Notes: generated by a model not told the origin, from the letters alone. DNA of 64,000 nucleotides from Sporosalibacterium faouarense (GCF_016765695.1 NZ_JAETGO010000068.1:42342-106341); one strand, 5' to 3'. Positions 1 through 9,214 are shown, numbered from the stretch's first letter. A program made the numbers and translations.

Positions 1-571
1 TAGAGAGAGACATAGTTTGTATTTTCCTAGTGGAGCCACTTACATAATTTATATTTACAGTTGATCCCTCCGTTACTTTAGCGTTTCTTCTAATAATGAC
101 AAGAGGAACATTTAAAACCTCAGCAGTCATAATTGCAATAGGGATTCCTTTAGTCTCGACCGTTACTACATAATCAATTTCTTGTCCCATGTACATGGTA
201 GCGAAAATTTTACCTATATTCTTAGCATTCTTAGGCGAGTATAAGATATCTGTCATATATATAAAGCCACCAGGGATTATTCTAGATTTGTCAGCCAGTT
301 TATTCCCCAACTCTTTTAAAAAAGTTCTTATACTTTCCTTAGATAAGGTAGGTATGAATTTAACTCCTCCTGCAGCTCCAGATATTGTTTCTATGTTGCC
401 TAGTTCCAATCTATCTACTAACTTTTTAGCTATAACTATGTCTTCACTTATGGATGATTTAGCAGCATCAAACTTTTCTGTAAAATAATTATATGTGAGA
501 ACCTGATTTGGATTATCTGCTAGAATCTTCATCAAGGCACCTATTCTTTGATTTCTTTTTAGCTTTTCCAT
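1..571 (-). CDS. purR: Pur operon repressor PurR, 3' end outside window
   Basis: The reverse strand encodes about 190 residues beginning MEKLKRNQRIGALMKILADN, the N-terminal winged-helix start typical of the Bacillus/Clostridium PurR repressor. It continues into a phosphoribosyltransferase-like domain with the segment VTVETKGIPIAIMTAEVLNV. In the family this fold binds PRPP and releases the repressor from PurBoxes of purine genes; it is a regulator, not an enzyme. The start is the ATG at 569-571, preceded by a GGGAGGG ribosome binding site. The frame runs open to base 1, so the C-terminus (usual length about 270 residues) lies outside. It is divergent from murC across a 321-bp spacer. Confidence 0.9.
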   Translation of the reverse strand, partial: MEKLKRNQRIGALMKILADNPNQVLTYNYFTEKFDAAKSSISEDIVIAKKLVDRLELGNIETISGAAGGVKFIPTLSKESIRTFLKELGNKLADKSRIIPGGFIYMTDILYSPKNAKNIGKIFATMYMGQEIDYVVTVETKGIPIAIMTAEVLNVPLVIIRRNAKVTEGSTVNINYVSGSTRKIQTMSLS

Positions 572-892
572 AAAACCCTCCCGAACACGAATATTAGTTC
601 TTTTACTTTCCATTTTATTCGTATTAATCAAAATATTCAATAGATTTTTTATTATTCTTAGATAAGAAATTTGCAAAGTCCATTTTTCTCTGTTATTTTA
701 CCAAAAAAACTTGTCCATTAAGTTTATATATGCAAAAAAATCAAAAAATATTACTAAATGTCGAGAAACCTTTTGTTCTATTGGTAGTATTGTGATATAA
801 TCAGTGTCAAAAAGATAGCAAACTAATAAAATAATAATAAGATATAAATTGGAAATAATATGATTAATCTTTTCCTATAGGGAGGTCTAGTA
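572..892. other. purR-murC divergent intergenic region
   Basis: This 321-bp AT-rich spacer holds the divergent promoters of purR and murC. A good sigma-A-type promoter facing murC is visible (listed separately). No open frame of note, no RNA element and no copy of the dispersed repeat was seen. I did not find a convincing PurBox. Confidence 0.5.
773..801 (+). promoter_or_regulatory. Sigma-A-type promoter for murC
   Basis: The -35 element TTGTTC (773-778) is separated by 17 bp from the -10 element TATAAT (796-801). Transcription would begin about 85 bases before the murC start codon. Confidence 0.55.
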
Positions 893-2278
893 ATGCTACT
901 ATCAGATATATTTAACCATGATTTTTCCCACGTGCATTTTATTGGAATCGGTGGAATTAGCATGAGTGGTTTAGCAGAGATATTATTAAATGAGGGGTAT
1001 AGAGTAACAGGCTCTGATATGAAAGATTCACCTATTATCAGTAAGCTTAGAAAAAAAGGGGCAACAGTCTTTATTGGTCATGATGATAACAATTTAAGTG
1101 ATGCAGACTTAGTAGTTTATACCGATGCAATCAGTGATGATAATCCTGAGTTCATCGAAGCAAATAAAAGAGGTATAACAGTAATAGATAGAGGGAGCTT
1201 TTTGGGACAGCTTATGAGAACCTATGAAAATTCTATAGCTGTCTCTGGAACCCATGGTAAAACTACGACTACAGGCATGATATCTATTATACTAGATAAA
1301 TCAACATTAGATCCTACCATTTTATTAGGTGGTGAGTTAGACCAAATAGGAGGAAATGTTCGATTGGGAAAAGACAGTTATTTATTAGCTGAGGCATGTG
1401 AATATAAAGGAAATATACTTAAATTTTTCCCAAGTATCGGAATAATTCTTAATATTGAGGAAGACCATTTAGATTTTTTTAAAGACTTAAATCATATAAT
1501 AGAAACCTTTACTTCATTTGCTGAAAGCATACCTAAATCAGGGTATTTAGTGCTTAATAATGATGATGTTAATGTCGCTCATATTAAGGATTCAGCAAAC
1601 TGTAATATTGTTACCTTTGGCATTGAAAATGATAGCACTTATCAAGCTAAAAATATTGAATTCGATGACAATGGGATGCCTAAATTTTCTCTTGTAATAG
1701 ATGGAAATTCATATGAAGCTAATTTGAGTGTTATGGGGATACATAATATATATAATTCTCTAGCTGCTATTGCTTCAACCCATATATGTGGTGTTCCTTT
1801 AGAAACTATCATTAATTCCATTCAACTTTATACTGGTACTCATAGAAGGCTTGAGCATAAAGGCTCTTATAATGGAATAGGTATTATAGATGATTATGCC
1901 CATCACCCAACAGCAGTAAAAGCAACATTAAGCTCTATACAAAAAATTGCTAAGAATGATGTTTGGTGTGTTTTTCAACCCCATACCTATACAAGGACAA
2001 ACGCATTATTAGACGAATTTACGGAATCGTTTGATAATGCAAATAAGGTAATAATTTCTGACATATATGCAGCTAGAGAAAAAGATACTGGTTTAGTTCA
2101 CTCAAAAGATTTAGTTAATAACTTAAAAGAAAGAAATGTAGATGCAGTTTATATAAAGGATTTTGAAGATATAGCAGGTTATCTTTTAGATAACTGCAAA
2201 GAAGGAGACATAGTCTTAACAATGGGAGCGGGAGATATATACACTGTTGGAGAGATCTTGTTAGATAAAGTTAAATAA
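893..2278 (+). CDS. murC: UDP-N-acetylmuramate--L-alanine ligase MurC
   Basis: MurC adds L-alanine to UDP-MurNAc using ATP, the first step of the peptidoglycan stem peptide in the cytoplasm. The 461 residues show the N-terminal nucleotide-sugar binding motif HFIGIGGISMSG (about residues 16-27), the Mur ligase P-loop SGTHGKTTT (about 118-126), NIEEDHLDFF in the central domain, and the C-terminal HRRLEHKG and DDYAHHPTAVKA motifs. Length is normal. The ATG at 893 follows GGGAGG at the right distance. It is a single gene ending at a strong hairpin terminator, with a sigma-A promoter upstream. Confidence 0.97.
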   Translation: MLLSDIFNHDFSHVHFIGIGGISMSGLAEILLNEGYRVTGSDMKDSPIISKLRKKGATVFIGHDDNNLSDADLVVYTDAISDDNPEFIEANKRGITVIDRGSFLGQLMRTYENSIAVSGTHGKTTTTGMISIILDKSTLDPTILLGGELDQIGGNVRLGKDSYLLAEACEYKGNILKFFPSIGIILNIEEDHLDFFKDLNHIIETFTSFAESIPKSGYLVLNNDDVNVAHIKDSANCNIVTFGIENDSTYQAKNIEFDDNGMPKFSLVIDGNSYEANLSVMGIHNIYNSLAAIASTHICGVPLETIINSIQLYTGTHRRLEHKGSYNGIGIIDDYAHHPTAVKATLSSIQKIAKNDVWCVFQPHTYTRTNALLDEFTESFDNANKVIISDIYAAREKDTGLVHSKDLVNNLKERNVDAVYIKDFEDIAGYLLDNCKEGDIVLTMGAGDIYTVGEILLDKVK

Positions 2279-2282
2279 AAAT

Positions 2283-2305
2283 AAAAAAGGCCTAAGGCCT
2301 TTTTT
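2283..2305 (+). terminator. Terminator after murC
   Basis: A 9-bp stem (AAAAAGGCC / GGCCTTTTT) with loop TAA sits right after the murC stop and is followed by a T-run. The flanking A-run means it could also stop the convergent LCP gene. Confidence 0.85.
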
Positions 2306-2363
2306 ATTTAATCTATTTATCATTCTAAATTATATTCTCTTTTTGGTGATAATTCTTATTGGT

Positions 2364-3356
2364 CTATTGGTCAGTGTTTTCTTCTTCTACGTCATAAAGT
2401 TCCATGATTAATTTCTTTAACTTTGTATCATCCTTAATAAAATAGCTTAATTTAACGCCTTTATATGTTCTCTTTTCTTCATGTCCAGGCATCGTCATCA
2501 TATTAAGATCTTCACTTATGTTAATCTGTGCAGCATCCGCTCCATAAAATAATGCATTTGTTAATGTGATATCTGTATCTACATAGTGAAAGGCTGTCCT
2601 AATAACGCTAACTATTTTAAAACTAAGAGCCTTTTTAGCAGCGGATTTGATAAATTCCTGCTGTGTCTTAACCCTATCTAAATCTCCACCTTTATATCCA
2701 CTTCTAAATCTTAAAAACTTAACTGCATTCTCTCCATTTAACACCTGTCTTCCCTTAGGGATATCAATTACAAGTGGTGGATCGTCATAAGGATCTTCAT
2801 ATTTCATATCCATAGGAACATCTACTTCTACTCCACCTAAAGAATCAACTATCTTTTCTACACCTTCATATTTAACCTTTACATAATTATGAATCGGTAC
2901 TCCATATAACATATTTGAAACTACTTTTTCTACTTCCTTAGTTCCATTATCTCCATATATGGCATTAATTTTTCTTTCTTCTGCAGCACTATATTCCTGC
3001 CCTTGTCTCAAATAATAAGTATCCCTAGGTATTGATATCATATCAACTTTTTTCGTATCACGATCAAAACTAGCAAATATTATTGTATCTGTTCTGCTAC
3101 CTTCTAATCCTAATACTAAGAAATTTACTCTGTTTTTCTCTTTAAAAGCCTTTTCTAAAGGCGTTTCTTGATCTAAGTCGTCATCTTGATCTGTACCATC
3201 TGGGTCATTATCTGAATCATTATCTCCATCATCTATAATATCATTGTCTGGATTTCCATTTTCTGGACTCACTTTGCTGTACACAATAAATCCTGCTGTT
3301 ATTGCTAGAATACAGCATAAAAAAACTATAGTAAACACTGTCAAAAAGTGCTTCAT
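2364..3356 (-). CDS. LytR-CpsA-Psr (LCP) family cell-wall polymer transferase
   Basis: LCP proteins attach undecaprenyl-linked anionic glycopolymers to peptidoglycan at the outer membrane face. The 330-residue protein has an N-terminal membrane anchor (about residues 4-27) and then a striking Asp/Asn-rich linker (about 33-64). The LCP domain follows, with VNFLVLGLEGSRTDTII (about 77-93) and SIPRDTYY, the Arg/Asp pyrophosphate-binding region, and later FLRFRSGYKGGDLDRVKTQQ. The acidic linker is unusual in composition and may bind divalent cations (inference). It is a single gene with the ATG at 3354-3356, convergent with murC. Confidence 0.9.
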   Translation of the reverse strand: MKHFLTVFTIVFLCCILAITAGFIVYSKVSPENGNPDNDIIDDGDNDSDNDPDGTDQDDDLDQETPLEKAFKEKNRVNFLVLGLEGSRTDTIIFASFDRDTKKVDMISIPRDTYYLRQGQEYSAAEERKINAIYGDNGTKEVEKVVSNMLYGVPIHNYVKVKYEGVEKIVDSLGGVEVDVPMDMKYEDPYDDPPLVIDIPKGRQVLNGENAVKFLRFRSGYKGGDLDRVKTQQEFIKSAAKKALSFKIVSVIRTAFHYVDTDITLTNALFYGADAAQINISEDLNMMTMPGHEEKRTYKGVKLSYFIKDDTKLKKLIMELYDVEEENTDQ

Positions 3357-3698
3357 TAAATATTCACCTTCCCCCGAAATTAAGTAAAACTTATCCCTAG
3401 TTTATTTTTATATCTAGTTTCCGTTTAATCATAGACCTACTTACTAAAACACTTTACACACATGTAAAGTATATCATGGACAACCCTTATAATAAATTAA
3501 ATTTCTATTACAAAAGATTTAATTCTTTAAAATTATATCACTTTTATATTTATTTTTCAATTGAAAGCCTTGATATTTACAAATCTTATAGGAAAATAGG
3601 AATAAAATACTAATTAAATGGAAAAACTAGGAGGTTCATGATATCATGAACCTCCTAGTTTCTAGCAAAAGGAAAATACCAAAAATATACAGTCTATT
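3357..3698. other. Intergenic region with LCP promoter and a terminator palindrome
   Basis: This 342-bp AT-rich gap lies upstream of the LCP gene and downstream of the catabolic operon that ends at 3699. It contains a 38-bp perfect palindrome at 3624-3661 (listed separately). I see no gene and no further RNA element in it. Confidence 0.5.
3624..3661 (-). terminator. Terminator of the hydrolase/KAS III/CoA-transferase operon
   Basis: Perfect 38-bp palindrome with 19-nt arms beginning AAACTAGGAGGTTCATGAT. Read on the minus strand, the arm ends in a T-run, as expected for a factor-independent terminator after the gene ending at 3699. Confidence 0.8.
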
Positions 3699-4523
3699 TT
3701 ATTTAAATAAATTAAACTCTTTATCATGTACCTTTAAAAAGCCTAAGATAGCAGTTAAAAATGCATAGGGTTTTTCATAAGGAAGTACATGGGCTGCCCC
3801 TTCAACTATAATAAGTCTTGAATTTTCAATCTTCTTTTCTATCTCTCTCTGATACTTGGTTGGTGTTATTCTATCTTCAGAAGCGCTAATTATCAGAGTA
3901 GGAACTTTTATCCTATGAAGATCATTAGTTACATCAAATTGATCGCCACTTTCTAAAAGCCTTATCATTCCATCATACCATTCATTTGGCAGAATATGAT
4001 CAAATAGCTTTGCTTGTTTCTCAAGCCAACCCATATGCTTCTCATAAAAGTCTTCTGCATATAAATGCTGATTTACTTCAGTATAAAACTGAATACCGTC
4101 ATACGTCTTGAAAGTATCAGCCCATCTATTTGCTATATATCTAAGTAAAGACGTCGTTTTATAAGGACAATTCGAAAGTATTAAACTATGTAGCTTTTCT
4201 TGATGCTTTATAGCAAATTTCATTGCTACCTCAGCTCCATAGGAAATTCCAAATAAGTGAACTTTTTCTCCTAATTCAAGTTTTTCAATTAGTTCAAATA
4301 ACATATCTACATGTAAATCTTGAGTATATGGCTTATCCATCTTGTCAGATTGTCCTTGGTCTACCATATCAAAGACTACAAGCTTATATTCATCACTTAT
4401 TACATCTTTAAAAGGTATCCAGCTGGCAGTACTCATCATTATTCCATTAAGAATTATAAGTGGTTCGCCTTCACCATAAGTCTCATAATAAATATTCTTC
4501 CCTTGAATTTCAACCTTTGACAT
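3699..4523 (-). CDS. Alpha/beta hydrolase, last gene of KAS III operon
   Basis: This is a 274-residue alpha/beta-hydrolase-fold protein. The nucleophile elbow is GISYG (Ser94), the acid is probably in SASEDRITP, and the histidine is in GAAHVLPYEKP near the C-terminus, so the triad looks complete. The oxyanion-side motif is LNGIMMS rather than the usual HG dipeptide. It resembles the other hydrolase of the same operon (both open with an xIYYExYGxG motif), suggesting paralogues with two substrates. It starts 14 bp after the KAS III gene and precedes the operon terminator. In catabolic clusters such enzymes hydrolyse thioesters, lactones or C-C bonds of beta-diketones; which applies here is not visible. 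Confidence 0.85.
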   Translation of the reverse strand: MSKVEIQGKNIYYETYGEGEPLIILNGIMMSTASWIPFKDVISDEYKLVVFDMVDQGQSDKMDKPYTQDLHVDMLFELIEKLELGEKVHLFGISYGAEVAMKFAIKHQEKLHSLILSNCPYKTTSLLRYIANRWADTFKTYDGIQFYTEVNQHLYAEDFYEKHMGWLEKQAKLFDHILPNEWYDGMIRLLESGDQFDVTNDLHRIKVPTLIISASEDRITPTKYQREIEKKIENSRLIIVEGAAHVLPYEKPYAFLTAILGFLKVHDKEFNLFK

Positions 4524-4537
4524 AAAAATACCCCCTA

Positions 4538-5521
4538 TTACATTTCAAATACTGCTGCAGCTACAGCAAAACCAACACCTGAGGCTACCATTACAACTTT
4601 ATCGCCTTTCTGAACCTTACCTTCCTTTATGGCAATGTCAAGGGCCATAGGTATACAAGCAGAACCAGTATATCCATACTCTCCCATTATACATGTAGTC
4701 ATTTCCATAGGTAAATTTAAAACCTTCATAACCTCTTCAATTACCCATTTATTTATTTGAGTAAATAGAAAATGATCTACGTCATTTAGTTCTAGACCTG
4801 CTTTTTCTAAAACATCCTTAATCATTGGCGGCCATAGCTTAATATTTCTATCAGGAGGTAATGGCTGTAGGAATTGCAGCATATGTTCTTTCTTATCTAA
4901 TCTTTCCTTAGTGATTGGGTTCTTCGTTCCTCCTGCATAAATTCCTAACAGGTCATACTGAGTCCCATCAGCAACTAACTCTGAAGCTAAAAATCCTTTT
5001 TCTTCTTCGGTAGCTTCTAAGACTACTGCTCCCCCACCATCTGCAAAAATAGGATATACTGACATATTAGTTTTATCCACAAATTTAGTCATATTATAAA
5101 CTCCAACCACTAATATTTTTTTATATCCTCCTGTCATTATCATTCTTGAAGCTACATCTAAAGCTGTCACAAATCCTGCACAAGAGGCATTTATATCAAA
5201 TGTACCAGCATTAACTGCTTTAAGTCTACCCTGTACTACAGATGAAGTTGCTGGACTAATGTATTCTGGAGTATCTGTTGTAACTATTACTAAGTCTATA
5301 TCTTTAGCATTAATTCCTGCATCTTCAATCGCCTTCTCAGCTGCTTTCGTTGCCAAATCTGCAGAGCTCTCATCATCTCCAGTAATATATCTTTGTTTAA
5401 TCCCTAATTTTCCTTCTAAGCTTGGCTTTAAAGGTTTTCCAAAGTACTTTTCTAAATCTGCATTAGTAACTAAATTTGTAGGTGAATATCTACCTGTCCC
5501 AATAATCTTTGATCTTAACAT
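4538..5521 (-). CDS. KAS III (FabH)-family protein, atypical triad
   Basis: A 327-residue thiolase-superfamily protein of the 3-oxoacyl-ACP synthase III type. The nucleophile Cys114 is in DINASCAGF and the glycine-rich end GVGFAVAAAVFEM is present. The decarboxylation residues of FabH are not conserved. The PHQAN motif is replaced by FTQIN (Thr254 at the His position), and YGNTSAAS is replaced by YGYTGSAC (Tyr284 at the Asn position). It should therefore form an acyl-enzyme but not decarboxylate malonyl-ACP; acyl transfer or (retro-)Claisen chemistry is more likely (inference). It sits between a CoA-transferase and an alpha/beta hydrolase and has a paralogue two genes upstream. The start ATG follows a GGAGGG-type site. 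Confidence 0.85.
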   Translation of the reverse strand: MLRSKIIGTGRYSPTNLVTNADLEKYFGKPLKPSLEGKLGIKQRYITGDDESSADLATKAAEKAIEDAGINAKDIDLVIVTTDTPEYISPATSSVVQGRLKAVNAGTFDINASCAGFVTALDVASRMIMTGGYKKILVVGVYNMTKFVDKTNMSVYPIFADGGGAVVLEATEEEKGFLASELVADGTQYDLLGIYAGGTKNPITKERLDKKEHMLQFLQPLPPDRNIKLWPPMIKDVLEKAGLELNDVDHFLFTQINKWVIEEVMKVLNLPMEMTTCIMGEYGYTGSACIPMALDIAIKEGKVQKGDKVVMVASGVGFAVAAAVFEM

Positions 5522-5542
5522 AGTAACCCTCCTATTTTAAAT

Positions 5543-6862
5543 TTACCAAATCATTAACTCTTCTGCATTTTTCTTTAATTGCTCCCTAAAATCTGGATGA
5601 GCAATATTTATAAGTCTTTCAACTCTATCTCTTACTGAGGTTCCCCTTAATTCTGCTACTCCATATTCGGTAACTACATAATCTACGTCGTTTCTTGATA
5701 ATGAAACAATAGCACCATGATCTAATCTAGGAACGATCTTAGAAACTACCTTTCTTTCTTCACTACCTGGCACTCTAATTTTGGCAGTAGAATATAAGGC
5801 AATTATTGACTTTCCGCCTTGAGAATTTTGAGCTCCAATAGCAGTATCAGCCTGTCCTCCAGTTCCGCTAAATTGCTTATGACCTATGGATTCTGAACAA
5901 CACTGACCAGTTAAATCTATCTGAAGAGTTGTATTTATGGATATCATTTTATAATTCTGACCTATTACATAGGGGTCATTAACCCATTTACCATTCATAA
6001 TATTAACTGCAGGATTATTGTCAATAAAATCATATAGCTTCTTTGTTCCAAGGGCAAAAGTTGCAACCATTTTACCAGGCATTAGAGTCTTCTTCTTACT
6101 AGTTATTACCCCTGCCTCATATAAATCGACCATTCCATCGGTAAACATTTCTGTGTGTATTCCCAGATCCTTTTTACTCATCAATTCAGCTGCTACTGCA
6201 TTTGGTATTCCTCCTATACCCAATTGTATAGTTGATCCATCTTCTACTAATTCTGCAATGTATTTTCCTATGATTTTATCCTTTTCTGAAGGTTCTGTTA
6301 CTGGAAACTCTGGTATAGAATAATCTGTCTCAATAACATGATCCACTTCACTTATATGAATTATTGTATCACCAAATGTCCTTGGCATATTTGGGTTGAC
6401 TTCTAATATAACTATATCGGCATCATCTATAACTTCCCTCTCATATGTTGCACTTAAAGACAATGAAATATATCCATGTTTATCCATACAAGAGGCAGTC
6501 CCAACAAAAACATTTGTCTTTCTATGATCTAATCTCTTCGTAGCTGCTAAATGCAAATGATTAGGTATAAACGATACATTTTTATTCTTATGAGTTTTTC
6601 TTATGGCTGGACTATAGAACCAACCTTCCATCAAAAAGCTATCTTTATTTTGGGGGTCTGTAAAATATTCATAGGCTCCCATTGGTAGACATGTTACTAC
6701 ATTTACATTTTCTACTCTATCAGATATTGTGTGCAATTTTGATAAAAGCTCTCTAGGCTCAGCTGCAGCTAAAGCTGATATTACATTATAGTTTGACTTT
6801 ATTTTATTTAATCCTTCTTCAACTGTTATTAACTTGTTATTATATATTTCTTTTATATTCAT
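5543..6862 (-). CDS. Acetyl-CoA hydrolase/transferase (4-hydroxybutyrate CoA-transferase-like)
   Basis: A 439-residue class I CoA-transferase of the acetyl-CoA hydrolase/4-hydroxybutyrate or butyryl-CoA:acetate CoA-transferase family. It would move CoA between acetyl-CoA and a carboxylic acid. Visible family motifs are GIGGIPNAVAAELM (about residues 218-231), GIHTEMFTDGMVDL with the likely catalytic Glu, SGTGGQADTAIGAQNSQGGK, and YGVAELRGTSVRDR near the C-terminus. It lies 21 bp after the upstream KAS III gene and about 20 bp before the next one, so it belongs to one transcript. In context it would activate the acid imported or produced by this pathway. The exact acyl specificity cannot be read from sequence. 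Confidence 0.9.
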   Translation of the reverse strand: MNIKEIYNNKLITVEEGLNKIKSNYNVISALAAAEPRELLSKLHTISDRVENVNVVTCLPMGAYEYFTDPQNKDSFLMEGWFYSPAIRKTHKNKNVSFIPNHLHLAATKRLDHRKTNVFVGTASCMDKHGYISLSLSATYEREVIDDADIVILEVNPNMPRTFGDTIIHISEVDHVIETDYSIPEFPVTEPSEKDKIIGKYIAELVEDGSTIQLGIGGIPNAVAAELMSKKDLGIHTEMFTDGMVDLYEAGVITSKKKTLMPGKMVATFALGTKKLYDFIDNNPAVNIMNGKWVNDPYVIGQNYKMISINTTLQIDLTGQCCSESIGHKQFSGTGGQADTAIGAQNSQGGKSIIALYSTAKIRVPGSEERKVVSKIVPRLDHGAIVSLSRNDVDYVVTEYGVAELRGTSVRDRVERLINIAHPDFREQLKKNAEELMIW

Positions 6863-6890
6863 TATTATTCCCCCTTATATTTACATTTTT

Positions 6891-7925
6891 TTACTCAGCT
6901 GGTCCCCATTTTATTACATTAGCTGCCCATGCGTAACCGATTCCAGCGGCAATCATGGATATTACTGTACCATCGTTTATTTTGTTGTTTTCTAACCCTA
7001 AATGTAGAGATAATATTTGATCTACCTGACCCATATGGCCATAACTATTTAAATATATAGATTGATCTTCAGTTAAATTCAATAGATCTATCATATATTT
7101 ATACATAGATTTCTTAAAATGTAATACTGCAAGATATCCTAACTCATCTTTAGATACTCCAGACTTTTCAAAAGCTTTATCTATACAATTAATCCAATTA
7201 CTCATGGATACCTCATTTAATCTATCCTTCATATGTTGAGGATTCATAAGTCTAAGAGATTTATATGCCTCGTCTATATTTTCCTTATTTATCGGATTTG
7301 TCGTACCGCCAATTTCAACTCCTGCATCTCTAGCTAATGATCCATCAGATATTATATGACTTCCTAATAAAAGATTCTTATTGTAGTTTTTCTTCAATAT
7401 TATGGCTCCACCGCCGGCAGACAAGTTATACATCATTGACATATTCTTATCTGAGTAGTCCACAAAATCTCCGTTTCTATAGCCACCAACTACCATAGCT
7501 ATTTTAATATCATCATCAGACATCATCATATCCTTTGCTATTTTCATTGCAGCAACTGTAGTACAACATCTTTGTTGGATATCTATTGCCCAAGCATTTA
7601 CTGCACCTATTTGCTCTTGTATATAGATACCTGAGGTGGTCAATGGATATTCCTTCCACTCTTCACCCATACATAATATTAAATCTATATCTTTTGGGTC
7701 TATCCCTGTTCTTTCTATTGCATGTAATCCTGCTTTAACCCCCATTTCCTGAGTGCCATCTTCTGTATCTGGGACTGACTTTTCTATAATACCTAATTTT
7801 TCTTTAACTGCTTCCTCTGTCCAATATCCTTGGGTAGCCTCAGATATTTCTTTAGCAGTCATTCTTTTTTCTGGAACATATATTCCTGTTCCTACTATTC
7901 CCACATTCGGTTTTTGATTTATCAT
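6891..7925 (-). CDS. Second KAS III-family protein, atypical triad
   Basis: A 344-residue FabH-like protein. The nucleophile aligns with Cys120 in DIQQRCCTTVAAM, with a second Cys next to it. His269 (VLHFKKS) occupies the FabH His position, but the Asn position carries His297 (SYGHMGQ). The set is thus Cys-His-His rather than Cys-His-Asn. The protein shares GGTTNPI with the paralogue's GGTKNPI but otherwise differs, so the two may form a heteromer or catalyse successive steps (inference). Known KAS III relatives that do not decarboxylate carry out acyl transfer or HMG-CoA-synthase-like condensation. The ATG follows a GGAGGAG site; a 207-bp gap separates it from the upstream hydrolase. Confidence 0.83.
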   Translation of the reverse strand: MINQKPNVGIVGTGIYVPEKRMTAKEISEATQGYWTEEAVKEKLGIIEKSVPDTEDGTQEMGVKAGLHAIERTGIDPKDIDLILCMGEEWKEYPLTTSGIYIQEQIGAVNAWAIDIQQRCCTTVAAMKIAKDMMMSDDDIKIAMVVGGYRNGDFVDYSDKNMSMMYNLSAGGGAIILKKNYNKNLLLGSHIISDGSLARDAGVEIGGTTNPINKENIDEAYKSLRLMNPQHMKDRLNEVSMSNWINCIDKAFEKSGVSKDELGYLAVLHFKKSMYKYMIDLLNLTEDQSIYLNSYGHMGQVDQILSLHLGLENNKINDGTVISMIAAGIGYAWAANVIKWGPAE

Positions 7926-8132
7926 TTCTTCTAGTCTCCTCCTTTATTAGCTATATATTATTTATTTAAAATCAACCTCACCTCTTCTGAGTTCTTAGCT
8001 ATAAGAAATTCAGTTAATTCATTGACTTTGTTATAAATATTTTTTGATACTTTCTCAAATTACCTATTACTGTCCTAAACTCTTAATACTTCATTCATAG
8101 CAGTACTCTATTTTAAAATATTAAGTACCTGG

Positions 8133-8960
8133 CTAGAATGTAGTACTCCACATTATTGATGTATTTGAGTCTTTTAAAAACTCGACAATAAGCTTATTAG
8201 TAAATACTGCTTTTTCTATAAAAAACAAGTGGCCAGCATCCTCAACAGTATAGACTTTTGACCCTGGAATGTTTCTACTTAATAACTGTGAATTCTCTGA
8301 AGGTATTATCTTATCTTCTCTTCCAGATAAGATCAAAGTCTCTGATTTAATTTTTTGAAGTTCATCTTCAACATTAAAGCCCGCCGCTGCCATTAACTGT
8401 CTTTGATAAGCATATTTGGGCTGGGAAGTCATTGTTTTTTTCTCTAAAAGCTCTTCAACGGTGTTTTTATTATTTTGAGTACTTCTTGATATAGACATTT
8501 CTATCATAGCTCTGGCTTCGGTCTGAGCTATGAGTGGCTCTCCCCCAGCAAAAATAGTTCTTAAGGATTGTTTTGGAATAGGAATACAATTTGGACCTCC
8601 ATAGGATGTTGAGCAAAGAATTAATTTGTCTATCATATCGGGGTATTTAATTGCAAAATATTGAGCAATATATCCTCCCATAGAAAACCCCAATATATGA
8701 CTATGCTTTATATCTAATGCAATTAAAAGTTCAGCTAAATCATCGGCAAAAATTTCGATTGTATACTCTGTATCAGGCATATCTGTTTTCCCAATTCCTC
8801 TGTTATCGTATACAATCACCCTAAAATCTTTAGACAGCTCATGAACCTGTTTATACCAAATCCATGATGAATATCCTAATCCACCTATTAACACTAGTGG
8901 TATTCCATCTCCATATATCTCATAATAAATATTGATACCATTTGCTTTTACATGTCCCAT
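8133..8960 (-). CDS. Alpha/beta hydrolase, first gene of KAS III operon
   Basis: A 275-residue alpha/beta hydrolase with nucleophile elbow GFSMGG (Ser93), DNRGIGKTD after strand 4, LSGREDKIIP (acid) and DAGHLFFIEK (His). All triad residues appear present. It is the first gene behind a near-perfect sigma-54 promoter at 8995-9011; the leader is only about 25 bases and its ribosome binding site (GGTGG) is weak. The 207-bp gap to the KAS III gene downstream holds only a roughly 35-codon open stretch that I could not identify and no terminator, so the genes can still be cotranscribed. It resembles the hydrolase at the other end of the operon. Confidence 0.85.
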   Translation of the reverse strand: MGHVKANGINIYYEIYGDGIPLVLIGGLGYSSWIWYKQVHELSKDFRVIVYDNRGIGKTDMPDTEYTIEIFADDLAELLIALDIKHSHILGFSMGGYIAQYFAIKYPDMIDKLILCSTSYGGPNCIPIPKQSLRTIFAGGEPLIAQTEARAMIEMSISRSTQNNKNTVEELLEKKTMTSQPKYAYQRQLMAAAGFNVEDELQKIKSETLILSGREDKIIPSENSQLLSRNIPGSKVYTVEDAGHLFFIEKAVFTNKLIVEFLKDSNTSIMWSTTF

Positions 8961-8994
8961 GTGGGCACCACCACTTCATCTTTTTAATTTAAAT

Positions 8995-9011
8995 ATGCAA
9001 ATGTTGTGCCA
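8995..9011 (-). promoter_or_regulatory. Sigma-54 promoter of hydrolase/KAS III/CoA-transferase operon
   Basis: On the minus strand TGGCAC (9011-9006), five bases, then TTGCAT (9000-8995) exactly match the -24/-12 consensus with invariant GG and GC correctly spaced. The start site would fall about 25 bases before the first gene. Confidence 0.85.
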
Positions 9012-9130
9012 TATAAGAAAACGTTTTATTTAAAGCTGATTTAAAGGCATAATAATGGATAAAATTCTATTTCCACTATATTGTAAAAAGTAACCCTTTG
9101 ATTTCACTACCCTTTAACTTTCCAAATTAG

Positions 9131-9173
9131 ATGTACAAAAAAAATACATGTTCATATTTCATACATTATGTAT
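9131..9173. promoter_or_regulatory. Candidate activator sites upstream of sigma-54 promoter
   Basis: ATGTAC, an A8 run, then TACATG (9131-9150), and the near-palindrome ATACATTATGTAT (9161-9173). Both lie 120-165 bp upstream of the -24 box, the usual distance for an enhancer. They resemble the TGTAC half-sites found upstream of the other two sigma-54 promoters of the regulon. Confidence 0.4.
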
Positions 9174-9214
9174 TTTTAAAAACCCAACCTTTATGTTGAA
9201 TTGCAGACAGAAAA

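Noticed and set aside
7926..8132. Small gene in the gap between KAS III and hydrolase
   Set aside because: Only a roughly 35-codon open stretch without a start or ribosome site; no family recognised.
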